Part shown: positions 1-8,767 of the stretch, one piece after another
How positions within the stretch are numbered: the stretch's first letter is position 1
How the letters are laid out: each line of letters begins with the position of its first letter
Source: Legionella gresilensis
Lineage (GTDB): Bacteria; Pseudomonadota; Gammaproteobacteria; Legionellales; Legionellaceae
Reading direction: 5' to 3'
DNA: 64,000 bases
NCBI RefSeq assembly: GCF_900639865.1
Contig: NZ_CAAAHX010000007.1
Location: forward strand, 1-64,000
Notes under the pieces: generated by a model
The model's input: only the letters and a program-made list of their open reading frames with translations
Databases searched by the model: none
Told to the model about the DNA's origin: nothing
Translations under genes and position numbers: made by a program

Positions 1-282
1 ACCCACGCGGCGACTTTTATAAGACAAAAAGGCCAGCATTCTATGAATTATGACAATAACAGCACAAACGACCATAGAAGGTAATAAAGGAATGTTATTG
101 ACAATCGCTTCACCTAAGATTGCACCTAAAATAATAGAAATAATGAAGTCAAAGGAAGAATAATTGCCAAATACGCGCGATGAAGTTGCTCGAAATAAAA
201 TAAGGGCATAAAACGTAATTACTATTCCACGAACATAAAGGCCATAATCTAATAATTTACTAAATCCGACTAATTCATCCAT
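1..282 (-). CDS. DUF421 (YetF/YcaP-type) membrane protein, cut by the window edge
   Basis: Reads leftward from an ATG at 280-282 and runs off position 1, so only the first 94 residues are present. The visible part starts MDELVGFSKLLDYGLYVRG and shows the DUF421 N-terminal pattern: a hydrophobic helix, then a segment like SSFDFIISIILGAILGEAIVNN (residues about 42-63), where DUF421 proteins have the conserved DFI...LG.....I stretch, then another membrane helix. A second DUF421 gene lies at 59319-59888 and carries the matching YDFIITVSLGSALASSILSN stretch. Family members are inner-membrane proteins of poorly known function. The catalytic-like C-terminal cytoplasmic domain is outside the window. 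Confidence 0.7.
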   Translation of the reverse strand, partial: MDELVGFSKLLDYGLYVRGIVITFYALILFRATSSRVFGNYSSFDFIISIILGAILGEAIVNNIPLLPSMVVCAVIVIIHRMLAFLSYKSRRVG

Positions 283-324
283 GATTAAGATGTTCCATTC
301 TCATTAAAAAATTAATAATAAGTC

Positions 325-1131
325 GGCCATGTTGCAAAAACAATACTGTAGTATACTATCTGAATTTTCACATAGTAGTTCTGATGAGTTTTAAAAATCC
401 TATAGATTTCAAATGGCGCCATTTTCATGGAGAGATCATTTTGCAGTGCGTGCGTTGGTATTGTAAATATGGAATCAGTTATCGTGATTTAAAGGAACTA
501 ATGGATAAGCGCGGTTTGTCAGTTGATCATATTACAATTTATCGTTGGTTTCAGTATTATGCACCGGAGCTTGAAAAAAGATTAGATTAGTATACCCAAC
601 GTTACTCTAGGCGATGGCATCTCGATGAAACGTATGTCAAAGTCAAAGGAAAATAGAAATATTTATATCGCGCTATTGATGAGTCTGACAATACGACTGA
701 TTTTTTATCTGGCTCATCGACATAATGCCAAAGCGGCTAAACGGATTCTTAAAAAATTTATAAAGAGTATTCCGACATGTGATATTAGCGTGATTAATAC
801 GGATAAAAATCCAGTCTACAATTAGGCTATTCGAGATTGAAATGGGAAGGAAATTAGCACCATAGGGTAGCCATTTGCAAATAAAATACCGTAATAATCG
901 TCTAGAGTCAGACCATGGTAAGCTTAAACGTCTTATCAATCCTGTTTTAGGATTTCATTCCATGAAAACCGCTTATGCAACCATTAGAGGTTTTGAAATC
1001 ATGAGAATGTTTAGAAAAGGACAGTTTAATATCTGGATGGTTGGCAAGCAAAATGAAGTTTCATTTATCAACCACTTATTTCACATTTATAGCTGAAATC
1101 TATTCTAAGTTTATGTTTATGCAACATTTCC
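325..1131 (+). mobile_element. Decayed IS6-family insertion sequence
   Basis: About 807 bp, the usual size for IS6/IS26 relatives. The left end begins GGCCATGTTGCAAAAAC and the right end, read inward on the minus strand, begins GGAAATGTTGCATAAAC. This imperfect terminal inverted repeat resembles the GG.ACTGTTGCAAA ends of the family. I see no 8-bp target duplication in the flanks. The transposase inside is broken, so the copy cannot move by itself. Confidence 0.75.
384..1096 (+). pseudogene. IS6-family DDE transposase, interrupted
   Basis: The first 68 residues (FKWRHFHGEIILQCVRWY, then the HTH SYRDLKELMDKRGLSVDHITIYRW) match the IS6 N-terminus. The frame then meets stop codons at 588-590 and 654-656 and shifts several times. 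Pieces of the catalytic core survive in different frames: HLDETYVKVKG (first Asp), INTDKNPVYN (second Asp) and NRLESDHGKLKR (the Glu region). A pseudogene is clear. Sequencing error is unlikely, because both substitutions and frameshifts are present. Confidence 0.8.
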
Positions 1132-1211
1132 AGAAAAAGTAATATTACGATTAATTGGCTACGACCGCGTACAATTAATGCTTATCAATAGCTTTGAGGC
1201 ATCATCCGTTA

Positions 1212-1451
1212 TTAATCGCTAATAATTATCAAAAACCACGCAAACAATTTATTTGCAGTTTCTTTTTCAAATGTAGCTTTGCCTCTAGCGACTTGATTTA
1301 AAAGAAGCAGATTTACTTCTAGAAGATCAGCTAGAGTTTTCAAATCATAACTACCCTGAAATAATATGAACTCGATTAGATACTTCTGAGCTTCTTTCTT
1401 ATACTGAATAGTTTGATTAGTGGAGGTTAATAATTTAACTAGACTTCCCAT
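1212..1451 (-). CDS. Small helical protein of unknown function, possibly HTH-like
   Basis: 79 residues, starting MGSLVKLLTSTNQ. An AGGAG ribosome-binding site lies eight bases before the ATG, which supports a real gene. The protein is predicted all-helical. The stretch SYDLKTLADLLEVNLLLLNQ, followed by a short basic loop (VARGKATF), resembles a helix-turn-helix of a small regulator, but I cannot name a family. It stands alone between the dead insertion sequence and the peptide transporter. No membrane segment or signal peptide is seen. Confidence 0.5.
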   Translation of the reverse strand: MGSLVKLLTSTNQTIQYKKEAQKYLIEFILFQGSYDLKTLADLLEVNLLLLNQVARGKATFEKETANKLFAWFLIIISD

Positions 1452-1575
1452 GTAAAAAACTCCTGTTTACAACTTAACAACAATGAACTATGTTTTCATA
1501 AACAGAAGTTAACCATAATAGGAGCGGTGAAAAAATTAGTATTTTTACTTCGAAAAAATTACTAATAAAATACAA

Positions 1576-3063
1576 TTAAGTAGGGACTTCCTCAGCTAAA
1601 ACAGGTTCTTCTTGATTGGAATCGTCCATATATTGGCTGATTTTGTTAGCAATGAAGTAAAGAAAGATTGCCCCTGCGAGAGCCCACATGCCTAGTTCTT
1701 GGAAAACATATAAGTAATTGTTATTAGTTATTAACGGGTAAATGGAAGATGCCTTAGTCATGGCATTGGAAAAGTAATGAGATAACGTTGCGGCAACTCC
1801 CGATGTCATTGTCCAGATTCCCATAAGCAAGCCCTGTAAGTTTATAGGGACAATACGTCCTACCATAGCGTACCCTACAGGTGCAATTAATAACTCAGCA
1901 ATAGATTGAAAGAAATAGTGTCCTATTACCCAAGTTACGCTGCTATAACCTTCACTGTTAGCAAATTTAATTCCATAAGCTAGACAAAAGAATGACAGTG
2001 ATAACATGACAAACGCGCTAAAGAATTGTCTTGAAATTGAGAAAATAAATCCTTTGTTGCGTAATTTATCGATAACTATAGAAAGAGTGGGCGCGCCTAA
2101 AATAATTACAATAGTGTTAACATTTAAAATCCATTGGGTAGCGATTTCAAAATTAAAAAGGTGTTTATCCACATTATTTTTAATAAAAAGCGTAATGCCC
2201 ATAGGGCCTGTATAATATATCATCCAAAAAATAATAGAGGTGACAGCTAAAATAAGATAAGCAAGTAGTTTTTGTTTATCAACAAGGCTCTTCTGCTGTT
2301 TTCTTAAATAGAAAACTACAGCAAACATGATTAAGCTGAGTATAATAATTAAATAGTTACTTAAGGTTGCCCAATTAAAACAAAATAAGATTAAAGGAAT
2401 TAAGAACATTATAAGAATAACGCCTTTAATATTTTTGGCTTGCTGCTTTAATGTGTTATTAATCTTAAGCAAAGGTGTTTCTCGATCGGCTAGTACTTTC
2501 CAATTAGCGGCCAAAAAAAATAAAGATAATGTGTTAGCTAAAGTGCTTAAATAGAATAAAGGGCCATAATGGTTAGAATAATCATAAAAGCCACTACAAA
2601 AATAACCTACAAAAAAACCAAAATTCAACACAGCATAATTAAAAAAGAAAGCTTTCTCACGCCGATTATCGTTTGCGTCAAAACGTTGAGTCAGCATATT
2701 ATAATAACTTGTTGTATTAAGCCCACATCCCACTAAATATAAGCTTAAGCTTATATTTAGTAGATTACCCTGAAATTTGGCGAGAAAAAATAAGCCACTA
2801 CTTTGTATAACAACAGTGATAAGAAATAATACTCGATTACTTAAGTAGCTTCCACCTAATACTCCGCCAAATAATTGCATGACATAATTAAAAGCTAGAA
2901 ACAAGGCAACAATATTATTTGAAAAAGAACTCTCTAAACCCAGTTCTTTAGTAATAAACAGTGCTAATGAAGAATAAAGAGTAGCATACGAAAAGGTAGA
3001 GCATGCTTTAATAAAATAGAGAGGGATAACTCCTTTGGGCATTTTTGCTTGCTGCTTATTCAT
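1576..3063 (-). CDS. POT/PTR-family proton-coupled oligopeptide transporter
   Basis: 495 residues with about 12-14 hydrophobic segments, in the major facilitator superfamily. The N-terminal third has the POT pattern: a GGVLGGSYLSNR loop after TM2 (family GG..AD..LG...), and FFFNYAVLNFGFFVGYFCSG, which matches the PTR2 signature (FY..IN.GS). The family imports di- and tripeptides with protons across the inner membrane. The AGGAAG site upstream of ATG 3063 fits. The C-terminal tail is acidic (QEEPVLAEEVPT). It is transcribed alone. Substrate range is not determinable here, but intracellular amino-acid-dependent bacteria such as Legionella commonly keep such transporters. Confidence 0.85.
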   Translation of the reverse strand: MNKQQAKMPKGVIPLYFIKACSTFSYATLYSSLALFITKELGLESSFSNNIVALFLAFNYVMQLFGGVLGGSYLSNRVLFLITVVIQSSGLFFLAKFQGNLLNISLSLYLVGCGLNTTSYYNMLTQRFDANDNRREKAFFFNYAVLNFGFFVGYFCSGFYDYSNHYGPLFYLSTLANTLSLFFLAANWKVLADRETPLLKINNTLKQQAKNIKGVILIMFLIPLILFCFNWATLSNYLIIILSLIMFAVVFYLRKQQKSLVDKQKLLAYLILAVTSIIFWMIYYTGPMGITLFIKNNVDKHLFNFEIATQWILNVNTIVIILGAPTLSIVIDKLRNKGFIFSISRQFFSAFVMLSLSFFCLAYGIKFANSEGYSSVTWVIGHYFFQSIAELLIAPVGYAMVGRIVPINLQGLLMGIWTMTSGVAATLSHYFSNAMTKASSIYPLITNNNYLYVFQELGMWALAGAIFLYFIANKISQYMDDSNQEEPVLAEEVPT

Positions 3064-3190
3064 TTTTACTTCCTATACATCCTGAAAGTGGTGACTCTAT
3101 CATTAAAGATGGCTATTATTAAGGCTTACTGCTATTTATGTAGATCTTAAAACATTATAAGTTTACAGCCTGTTGTTAAGGTGTTTAGGA

Positions 3191-4486
3191 ATGAACCGTA
3201 TTAAAAAAGTATTCTGGGAAGAAATTAAAAACAAAGTTAAAGTAGTTAATCCCGCCATCTATGAAGTTATCGAACAACTTCAACTTGATAACAATATTCC
3301 TTTCTTTTTAGCCCATTACCAATTTGGCGCACACTTTGGTGTAAAAAATCATGCTTATCTACCTACTAACTCTGGCCAACTCGCTAAAATTAGCAGCTCA
3401 GCTATTGATAATGAGTTATATAGGCATTTAGGTTATGGGAAAGGCAGTCTTCCCTTAGGTATGATTTTAGACAAATATTGTGAATGGCATTATTTTGGCG
3501 AAAATGAACGTATCTTTCCTGAATATGTTCAGGGCCCTGGTGCTATTTTTAATATGAAAATTATATTTGATGAAGATAAAACCGTTGATAATAATATTTT
3601 ATCTGTTTCTTCAGGAGCGCTTTCATCTTACCTGTTGCCCAATATTGGTTGCGTAAGAAAGCATGGGCAAATTCAAAAATATTTTAAAACTACAGCACCT
3701 GCACCTAAGTCACCTTATGAGCACTATCAAGTTTTTAAGGAAATAATAGACAATGAGGCAAGCAATTGGTGTAGCGAAATTTTATATTTTTCTGAATCTT
3801 TTATTGAAAAAGTTAAAAATGACGAACATTGGCTTAAGTTAAAGCTTTATTTTTCTGAGGCGTTAAGAAAAAAAATTATTCGAGATACGTTTGATATGTC
3901 CAGTAATAATTTATTTTTAAATGCCAAAAAGGTGAATCGTTTTCGGCCGACGCCCTTTATTATCGATACAGCAAAATACATTTTTAATATTTGTATGGGG
4001 CCTGGTATTGGAGCAAAGCCAGCCAATGATGAGCAATACTTACCTTTAAAAACTATTCAGCATGCTTATGCTGAATGTTATGGATTAGTTTATACGCCTA
4101 CCGTCATGGTGCCAGCCTCACTTAATGGGTGTAGAGACATGATTTATTATCCATTACAGTGTCCATTTACTGACATTAATACTTTCAAGTCAAACCAAAG
4201 CAAAAGTACTCTTACTGAACTTGAAACATTAAAAAATGTTTTGCATGCTTATCAAGAGGAATTTACTGCGGAAAATAGTGATGCTTATGGAAGTCCTCTT
4301 TACCATTTAAGTAAAGAACTGAAATTTACATTTTATCATTATCAAGCGAATGAAAAACATTCAATAAGAGGGCCTGCAGAATTATTAGAACAAGATAAAC
4401 GCTTCTTATTTTCTTACAGCCAGAACAGCACGACATTTTCAGCCGATGCTAAATTATTTCGTGGCTGTGTTCAGTTAAGTAGATGA
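3191..4486 (+). CDS. Hypothetical protein, 431 residues, unrecognised family
   Basis: I do not recognise this protein. The ATG at 3191 is preferred over a TTG 18 bases upstream because AAGG lies nine bases before it. There is no signal peptide and no membrane helix. It is probably cytoplasmic and rich in aromatic residues. Possible conserved segments are HYQFGAHFGVKNHAYLPTN near residue 45 and MGPGIGAKPANDEQYLPLK near 275. It converges on the borosin methyltransferase at 4475-5254, with the stop codons overlapping by 12 bases. A role in that pathway is possible but is not shown by the sequence. Confidence 0.6.
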   Translation: MNRIKKVFWEEIKNKVKVVNPAIYEVIEQLQLDNNIPFFLAHYQFGAHFGVKNHAYLPTNSGQLAKISSSAIDNELYRHLGYGKGSLPLGMILDKYCEWHYFGENERIFPEYVQGPGAIFNMKIIFDEDKTVDNNILSVSSGALSSYLLPNIGCVRKHGQIQKYFKTTAPAPKSPYEHYQVFKEIIDNEASNWCSEILYFSESFIEKVKNDEHWLKLKLYFSEALRKKIIRDTFDMSSNNLFLNAKKVNRFRPTPFIIDTAKYIFNICMGPGIGAKPANDEQYLPLKTIQHAYAECYGLVYTPTVMVPASLNGCRDMIYYPLQCPFTDINTFKSNQSKSTLTELETLKNVLHAYQEEFTAENSDAYGSPLYHLSKELKFTFYHYQANEKHSIRGPAELLEQDKRFLFSYSQNSTTFSADAKLFRGCVQLSR

Positions 4487-5254
4487 TTGAAAATCCTGCG
4501 GATCAATTTCTAAAAGAGCTAAGTAATCTTGACTTATTTTCTTTTGTTCAGTGGGTGGAAGATAAAGCGTTGACAACGGATTAATATTTAGCAATCCTAA
4601 CTCAGCTACCTGATGCCAATCAGTTCTAGGTTTGTGCGTTGGTAAAAGAGCTGCTTCATAAATACAAATAGGATGTGTTGGAGAGTAGTACTTTTCCAAA
4701 TAATTTTGCAAGACACTTATTTTAGATGTAATTTGAGTATCTGCTCGACCTAAATTCGCAATTTGCCAAATGATAAGATGTCCGTGCACATCTAGAGTGC
4801 GTTCATAAATTAAAAGCTCTGTAGCATCTATTGTAAAGCAGCCATGTTGGCCTGGATCTATTTCCAAGTCACTAAAAAGGCAATCCATAGCTGTTACAGC
4901 GGGTAGAATGATAGCATTTCCTTTTTCTTTTTTGATTTGCTTGACTGCATCTAACCCTGATTGCGCAAAAACAGTGGGATGTCCATAAAAAATGACACAC
5001 AGATTTTTTACTTGATGGTATTGCTCAACGATATAATTGCTTATCTCCTTATATGCATCAGCTCGTTTAATTGATTTAAAATAAATAGGCTCTAAGGATT
5101 CTGCTTCTATTGCTTCACGCTCAAGCCAGGCTTTGAAATTATTTTCATTAACTAAATAAAGAACTTTATCTGCTTTCTTAATAACCTGCCTAGTTTCTGC
5201 AGTTAAATGGGCAATAGACTTAATCCCTGAGCCCGCAACAATGAGTGTATGCAT
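4475..5254 (-). CDS. Split-borosin alpha-N-methyltransferase (tetrapyrrole-methylase fold)
   Basis: 259 residues. The fold is that of SAM-dependent TP methylases, but the details match the borosin backbone N-methyltransferases (OphMA and SonM types) rather than cobalamin/siroheme enzymes. The matching stretches are the N-terminal GSGIKSIAHLTAETRQVI, the ADKVLYLV strand, the loop YGHPTVFAQSG, LPAVTAMDCLFSDLEIDPG, then DATELLIYERTLDVHGHLI and WQIANLG. OphMA carries very similar YGHPGVF, EDCLFADLCIDP and EATDFLIRERP stretches from memory. Such enzymes methylate peptide-backbone amide nitrogens in the C-terminal part of a precursor. The gene starts directly after the stop of the 52-residue gene upstream (TAA then ATG, no gap), as expected for an enzyme-precursor pair. 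The catalytic Tyr/Arg set was not checked residue by residue. Confidence 0.82.
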   Translation of the reverse strand: MHTLIVAGSGIKSIAHLTAETRQVIKKADKVLYLVNENNFKAWLEREAIEAESLEPIYFKSIKRADAYKEISNYIVEQYHQVKNLCVIFYGHPTVFAQSGLDAVKQIKKEKGNAIILPAVTAMDCLFSDLEIDPGQHGCFTIDATELLIYERTLDVHGHLIIWQIANLGRADTQITSKISVLQNYLEKYYSPTHPICIYEAALLPTHKPRTDWHQVAELGLLNINPLSTLYLPPTEQKKISQDYLALLEIDPQDFQSST

Positions 5255-5413
5255 TTAATCAGTTATATCACAGATTGTATTAGAATGTGGTTGAGTTAAT
5301 AAATTAGTTAATTGTTCTTTAGTGATTGAAGAAAGTAATTTTGAATCAATGGATTCATAATCACTTAAGTATTCATTGCCAACTGCGAATTCAATTTCAT
5401 CTAAAAAATTCAT
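5255..5413 (-). CDS. Putative split-borosin precursor peptide
   Basis: 52 residues, beginning MNFLDEIEFAVGNEYLSDYE. The ATG at 5411-5413 is chosen because AGAGGA lies eight bases before it; a start nine codons upstream is possible but has no such site. The pattern FLDEI..., YLSDYE..D.KLLSS, ITKEQLTNLL matches the helical borosin-binding domain of split precursors (FL..L..D..L...Y..D...L....L..EQ..LL). The tail after it is short, HSNTICDITD, so the methylated core would be about ten residues or fewer, shorter than usual. Its stop abuts the start of the methyltransferase gene, which implies translational coupling. The pairing is well supported; the core boundary is inferred. Confidence 0.65.
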   Translation of the reverse strand: MNFLDEIEFAVGNEYLSDYESIDSKLLSSITKEQLTNLLTQPHSNTICDITD

Positions 5414-5646
5414 ACCATTTCCTCTTAAGTCAAGTTGCATCCCTATTGTATTGATAAAATCCCCCGAGGTATAGAGCTACTATCTGTTTTAATTTGAGAC
5501 ATATAACTAATTAGAAAATATTGTTGTTTCAAAAAATTGCTAATTGATATGAGCTATCATATTTATATATTGCATACGAATACTCGATATGTTTTAATTA
5601 TACTCGAATCGAGTATTTTGGCTGAATTAAATAACAGGAGTTAAAT

Positions 5647-5850
5647 ATGTATCATGGCAGCTTTAAGCAGCAAGTTTTGTTTATAAATGATGTTGAGCAG
5701 CTTATAGGTCGTAACCGTCATACTCTGCGACGTTGGTGGATGGAAGGTAAATTTCCAAAGCCAGTTAAGTTAAACGGTTCAATTCTGTCATGGCACTATA
5801 AAGTTATAGAGCAGTGGATAAATCAGACCTTAGAGGTTAAAAATCTTTAA
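5647..5850 (+). CDS. AlpA/MerR-like small HTH regulator
   Basis: 67 residues. The central segment VLFINDVEQLIGRNRHTLRRWWMEGKFPKPVKLNG is the typical AlpA/excisionase winged HTH, in which a DNA-recognition helix is followed by a FP.P..... wing, ending in IEQWINQ. An AGGAG sits six bases before ATG. Such proteins are usual in prophages and integrative elements, where they activate integrase or excision genes. It precedes a run of secreted proteins on the same strand. Its targets are unknown. Confidence 0.75.
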   Translation: MYHGSFKQQVLFINDVEQLIGRNRHTLRRWWMEGKFPKPVKLNGSILSWHYKVIEQWINQTLEVKNL

Positions 5851-5902
5851 TTCTAGATGGAGCCCAGAAACAAAATAATGTGAAATATCGAGGGCTTATA
5901 CA

Positions 5903-6292
5903 ATGAAGTACCTAAGAAAAATTATAGGAACACTTATATTATCTTTAACTTTTACTTCTCATGCTGGCGTTTATGCAACTACTGCACATAGTCGAGCTAA
6001 TTGTTTTAATAATGAGTCTATCACTTGGTATTTATGGCACAATTACAATTGGCGTGTTGTAAGTTTTCATAACTATGATTTAAAACATCCAAATAAGGGT
6101 TACCATTATATTGATACAGGCATGGGTTACACCTGGCGACAAGCAGCTGTACATTGGAATGAATCTGCACCTGGTGGAACGTATTTTGTGTCTGGGTTTC
6201 ACTATTTTCTAGATCGTGGCCGCGAAATTCTTGACACTAATACGCAAGCTTCTGATTGTAGCATCTATGATGGCTGGTGGGATCAAAATTAA
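5903..6292 (+). CDS. Small secreted protein, Trp/Tyr/His-rich, unknown function
   Basis: 129 residues with a clear Sec signal peptide (MKYLRKIIGTLILSLTFTS, cleavage probably after HAGVYA). The mature part is about 100 residues, rich in aromatic residues and histidine, with two cysteines (in RANCFNN and SDCSIY) that could form a disulfide. The repeated W/Y-H pattern (WYLWHNYNW, VSFHNYDLKH) recalls small extracellular or periplasmic binding domains, but I recognise no family. It is followed 14 bases later by another exported protein. Confidence 0.55.
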   Translation: MKYLRKIIGTLILSLTFTSHAGVYATTAHSRANCFNNESITWYLWHNYNWRVVSFHNYDLKHPNKGYHYIDTGMGYTWRQAAVHWNESAPGGTYFVSGFHYFLDRGREILDTNTQASDCSIYDGWWDQN

Positions 6293-6306
6293 AGTGGAGA
6301 ATGAGT

Positions 6307-7062
6307 ATGAAAAAACTATTAATAGTTTTAAGTTTTATGCCGGCCATAGCTTTTGCTATCACTAATGCAGAAAAAGAAGCCATGACAAAATCAAGTATTC
6401 AAGCACTTAAGAACAAGGGGTTTATAACGCCAGATTCTGGCATTCAAGTAGTACCGAGACAGGATTTATCACAACCTGAATGGCAAAAGAAAAAAGAAAT
6501 CGAGCAAGCTCAGCAATTGAAAACTAAAGGCTATATTGAAGAAACGTCTGATAGGGCTTATGAACTATTACATTTTAGAAAAGTAATGAAGCGAAATGAA
6601 GCCATAGAAGCCAAGATGTATAGACCTGATGAATCACATATGCGATATCATGTGGCTGATATGCTAACAGCTTATCCCTATGTTGGTGTACCTCAAAGTA
6701 AAATGACAGAGTTCATTGGTATAGCGCCTTCTGGAACTTATGTTAAAGAACCTGTTATTGGCTGGTCAGGAGCTGTCGAATTTTTTAAAACTACATTTGG
6801 AATGTGTGCTTATATTGAAAACAATCTTACAATTTCTCATGGTGCAGCTCGTGTCGCTGAAGAAGATGCAAGCTTTGATGTTAACGGGAAAGTTACTCTT
6901 ATTGATGTAAGAGGTAATGAAAATTCAGGATTTTTGTATAAAGTTGAATGGTTTGATAAGCAGTTTATTCGTACTTTAGAATGCGCTAATGAAAAATATT
7001 CACCTGATATTACCGACGCGACAATAGAGTTAGCTAAGCATACAGATAAGGCATATAATTAG
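6307..7062 (+). CDS. Exported protein of unknown function
   Basis: 251 residues from ATG 6307, which has GGAG seven bases upstream; an ATG six bases earlier is less well spaced. The signal peptide is MKKLLIVLSFMPAIAFA. The mature part starts with a charged helical region (residues about 20-90, rich in K, E and Q; ITPDSGIQVVPRQDLSQPEW), then a globular domain with PYVGVPQSKMTEFIGIAPSG and two cysteines (FGMCAYIE, TLECANE). No family is recognised. It probably forms one transcript with the secreted gene at 5903. Confidence 0.55.
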   Translation: MKKLLIVLSFMPAIAFAITNAEKEAMTKSSIQALKNKGFITPDSGIQVVPRQDLSQPEWQKKKEIEQAQQLKTKGYIEETSDRAYELLHFRKVMKRNEAIEAKMYRPDESHMRYHVADMLTAYPYVGVPQSKMTEFIGIAPSGTYVKEPVIGWSGAVEFFKTTFGMCAYIENNLTISHGAARVAEEDASFDVNGKVTLIDVRGNENSGFLYKVEWFDKQFIRTLECANEKYSPDITDATIELAKHTDKAYN

Positions 7063-7210
7063 TGAGCTTAGGCAAGAGAGCTGGGAAGCTTATTAGAGAT
7101 AACATTCAACGCTAAAGAGCCTATAAAATTAAAAGATGGTAGTGGCAATGCCTTTCTTGAGTAAGATTTTTTAATAGTGCCCTTTTAGCAAAATTACGGA
7201 ACTAATACTT

Positions 7211-7789
7211 ATGAATGTATATCGTTTTAATCACTATTCTATTGCTTTGATAATCGCTTATATTTTAGCTTATATAGTCATGCAAATCGACTCACAAAGT
7301 AGTTGGTATGAAGGGCTTAGTAGTTTGCCGTTTATTGCCCTGGCTGTAATTTGGTCAGAGAAAATTATAAAACAAGAAAGAGCGTATTCAGATAAAATAA
7401 TAATATTTAAACGAGATATGTTTATTGTATCTTATGGCTGCCTATTAGCTTTTGTTACCTCATTAATTTTCCAAAGTAATAATGTTGATGCGCGTAGTTG
7501 GTGGCCTGTTATTATTATTTTGGGTGCAATCTATGCAATATTATTTGGATTTATTTTTGCTATATTTGCCAGGCTTTTAAAAGATGAGCATAGTTCTTAT
7601 AGCAAGACATTTGCAACTGTGCTATTTGTTGGTTATGCCATTATTACTTGGTTACCACCTTTTATAAGTTTCAATTATTTTGGCCAAGTAAATTCATTTA
7701 CTCTATTTATGATTCTGCTTTTTGGCTTCCATATCATGTTAAGTTTAGGCTATTGGCTAAACAGTTATTTTTCTGCCCATAAAGGGTGA
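7211..7789 (+). CDS. Six-helix inner-membrane protein, unknown function
   Basis: 192 residues with about six hydrophobic segments, starting MNVYRFNHYSIALIIAYIL. No motif is recognised. It overlaps the 3' end of the convergent AbiF-like gene by 25 bases. The gap of about 150 bases from the secreted protein upstream holds nothing obvious. It could be the membrane partner of the small secreted proteins, but this rests on position only. Confidence 0.5.
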   Translation: MNVYRFNHYSIALIIAYILAYIVMQIDSQSSWYEGLSSLPFIALAVIWSEKIIKQERAYSDKIIIFKRDMFIVSYGCLLAFVTSLIFQSNNVDARSWWPVIIILGAIYAILFGFIFAIFARLLKDEHSSYSKTFATVLFVGYAIITWLPPFISFNYFGQVNSFTLFMILLFGFHIMLSLGYWLNSYFSAHKG

Positions 7790-8697
7790 GACTGCCAGTC
7801 TTCAGGCAAACCCATCGAATTAGCACTCCAAGGATATTTGCTTAGTATTGGTAAAATAAGATCATCATATGATTTCATCCAGTCTTTCGTTGTATTTGAT
7901 TTATACAATAAATATTTAAGTGTAATTAAAATAAAGAAAGATCGGTCATTTCTAGGAGTAATAGGTGGTCGCCATAATTCATCTAACCCCTCTAAGGTTG
8001 GTCTTATTGCAAGTTCTTTGTTCCAAAGCCTGCTATGGTGCGCGCATATATTTCTAACATAGGTTAAAAAATGCAAAAAATTAGTTAAGGTTTTAGGATG
8101 TAAATTATAATATTTTTTAGAGATAGCCCGCTTATCTTCATTTTTCAATCCTTTATACAAAAAAGAGATTGAACCAAATGATGTGGTTTCAGTCACCATC
8201 CAGATCGGTAGGCTGGGAAAATCTTCATATTTATTTTTATAGTGCTCAACAAAGGGTTCTTTAGAGCGTTTAATTTCGTCTTGGATTTGGAAGAGCCAAC
8301 TATTATAGGAAAATTTACTATGAAAATTTTCGCTATTATTAAGAGCAAATGGCCCGTACTGATTAGCTAAATGATAGGTAATATGTGTCTTGATTGATAT
8401 TTCGATTCGTTCTAGGGCATCCATGATAAGAAGTCTTAGCTTTCTATCAAATTCATAAAGTTCTAAGATGCTTTCAAAAGAGGTATTATCCTGAAATTGA
8501 TTTGAAAGGTTCCCATAGTTATCTCTTTTTTTAAAAGGAAGCCAATAAGCACTTAAGCGATAATAATTAATATTAGATAGGGTTTCTAAAGCCGTGTTTT
8601 CATCCTTAATAATTAAACCGCATTTCTTTAATTTTTCTAGTTGCTCTTGGATATTAAGGGTGGGTTTCAGATATTTTTCTTTTTCAATATTTTTCAT
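7765..8697 (-). CDS. AbiF/AbiD-like abortive-infection HEPN protein
   Basis: 310 residues, Abi_2 family. The N-terminus has the family pattern KPTLNIQEQLEKLKKCGLII followed by LSNINYYRLSAYWLPF. The middle has YEFDRKLRLLIMDALERIEISIKTHI, and the C-terminal half carries RNICAHHSRLWN, whose R-N-I-C-A-H is the R-x4-H HEPN RNase motif. Such proteins cause abortive infection by RNA cleavage, and AbiF-type members are reported to be restrained by a cognate upstream non-coding RNA. A structured RNA with its own promoter lies directly upstream on the same strand (8709-8765). No ribosome-binding site is visible before ATG 8697, which lies just past the RNA's T-run, so toxin expression may depend on readthrough. 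Confidence 0.85.
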   Translation of the reverse strand: MKNIEKEKYLKPTLNIQEQLEKLKKCGLIIKDENTALETLSNINYYRLSAYWLPFKKRDNYGNLSNQFQDNTSFESILELYEFDRKLRLLIMDALERIEISIKTHITYHLANQYGPFALNNSENFHSKFSYNSWLFQIQDEIKRSKEPFVEHYKNKYEDFPSLPIWMVTETTSFGSISFLYKGLKNEDKRAISKKYYNLHPKTLTNFLHFLTYVRNICAHHSRLWNKELAIRPTLEGLDELWRPPITPRNDRSFFILITLKYLLYKSNTTKDWMKSYDDLILPILSKYPWSANSMGLPEDWQSHPLWAEK

Positions 8698-8708
8698 AGT
8701 GCATGAAT

Positions 8709-8765
8709 AAAAAAACCGCCAAGGTTACGCAAGAGTCGAAACTCTCTAGGCGTGGCGGTTATGTT
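8709..8765 (-). ncRNA. Probable AbiF-associated structured RNA (candidate RNA antitoxin)
   Basis: On the minus strand an outer stem AACCGCC (8754-8760) pairs with GGCGGTT (8714-8720). Inside it is an inner hairpin AGAGT-TTCG-ACTCT, flanked by CGC/GCG that can extend it, with leftover ACCT sequence available for tertiary contacts. A T-run (8709-8715) follows, as in an intrinsic terminator. The 5' end is predicted near 8765 from the promoter at 8772-8800. The small size, dedicated promoter, terminator-like end and position 11 bases before an abiF-like start fit the RNA partner known for AbiF proteins. Alternatively it is only the terminator of the integrase gene that ends at 8768. Confidence 0.65.
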
Positions 8766-8767
8766 AA

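Noticed and set aside
8709-8765. Plain intrinsic terminator of the integrase only
   Set aside because: Possible, but the dedicated promoter, inner hairpin and position before an AbiF-type gene make an RNA gene more likely. Kept as the alternative.
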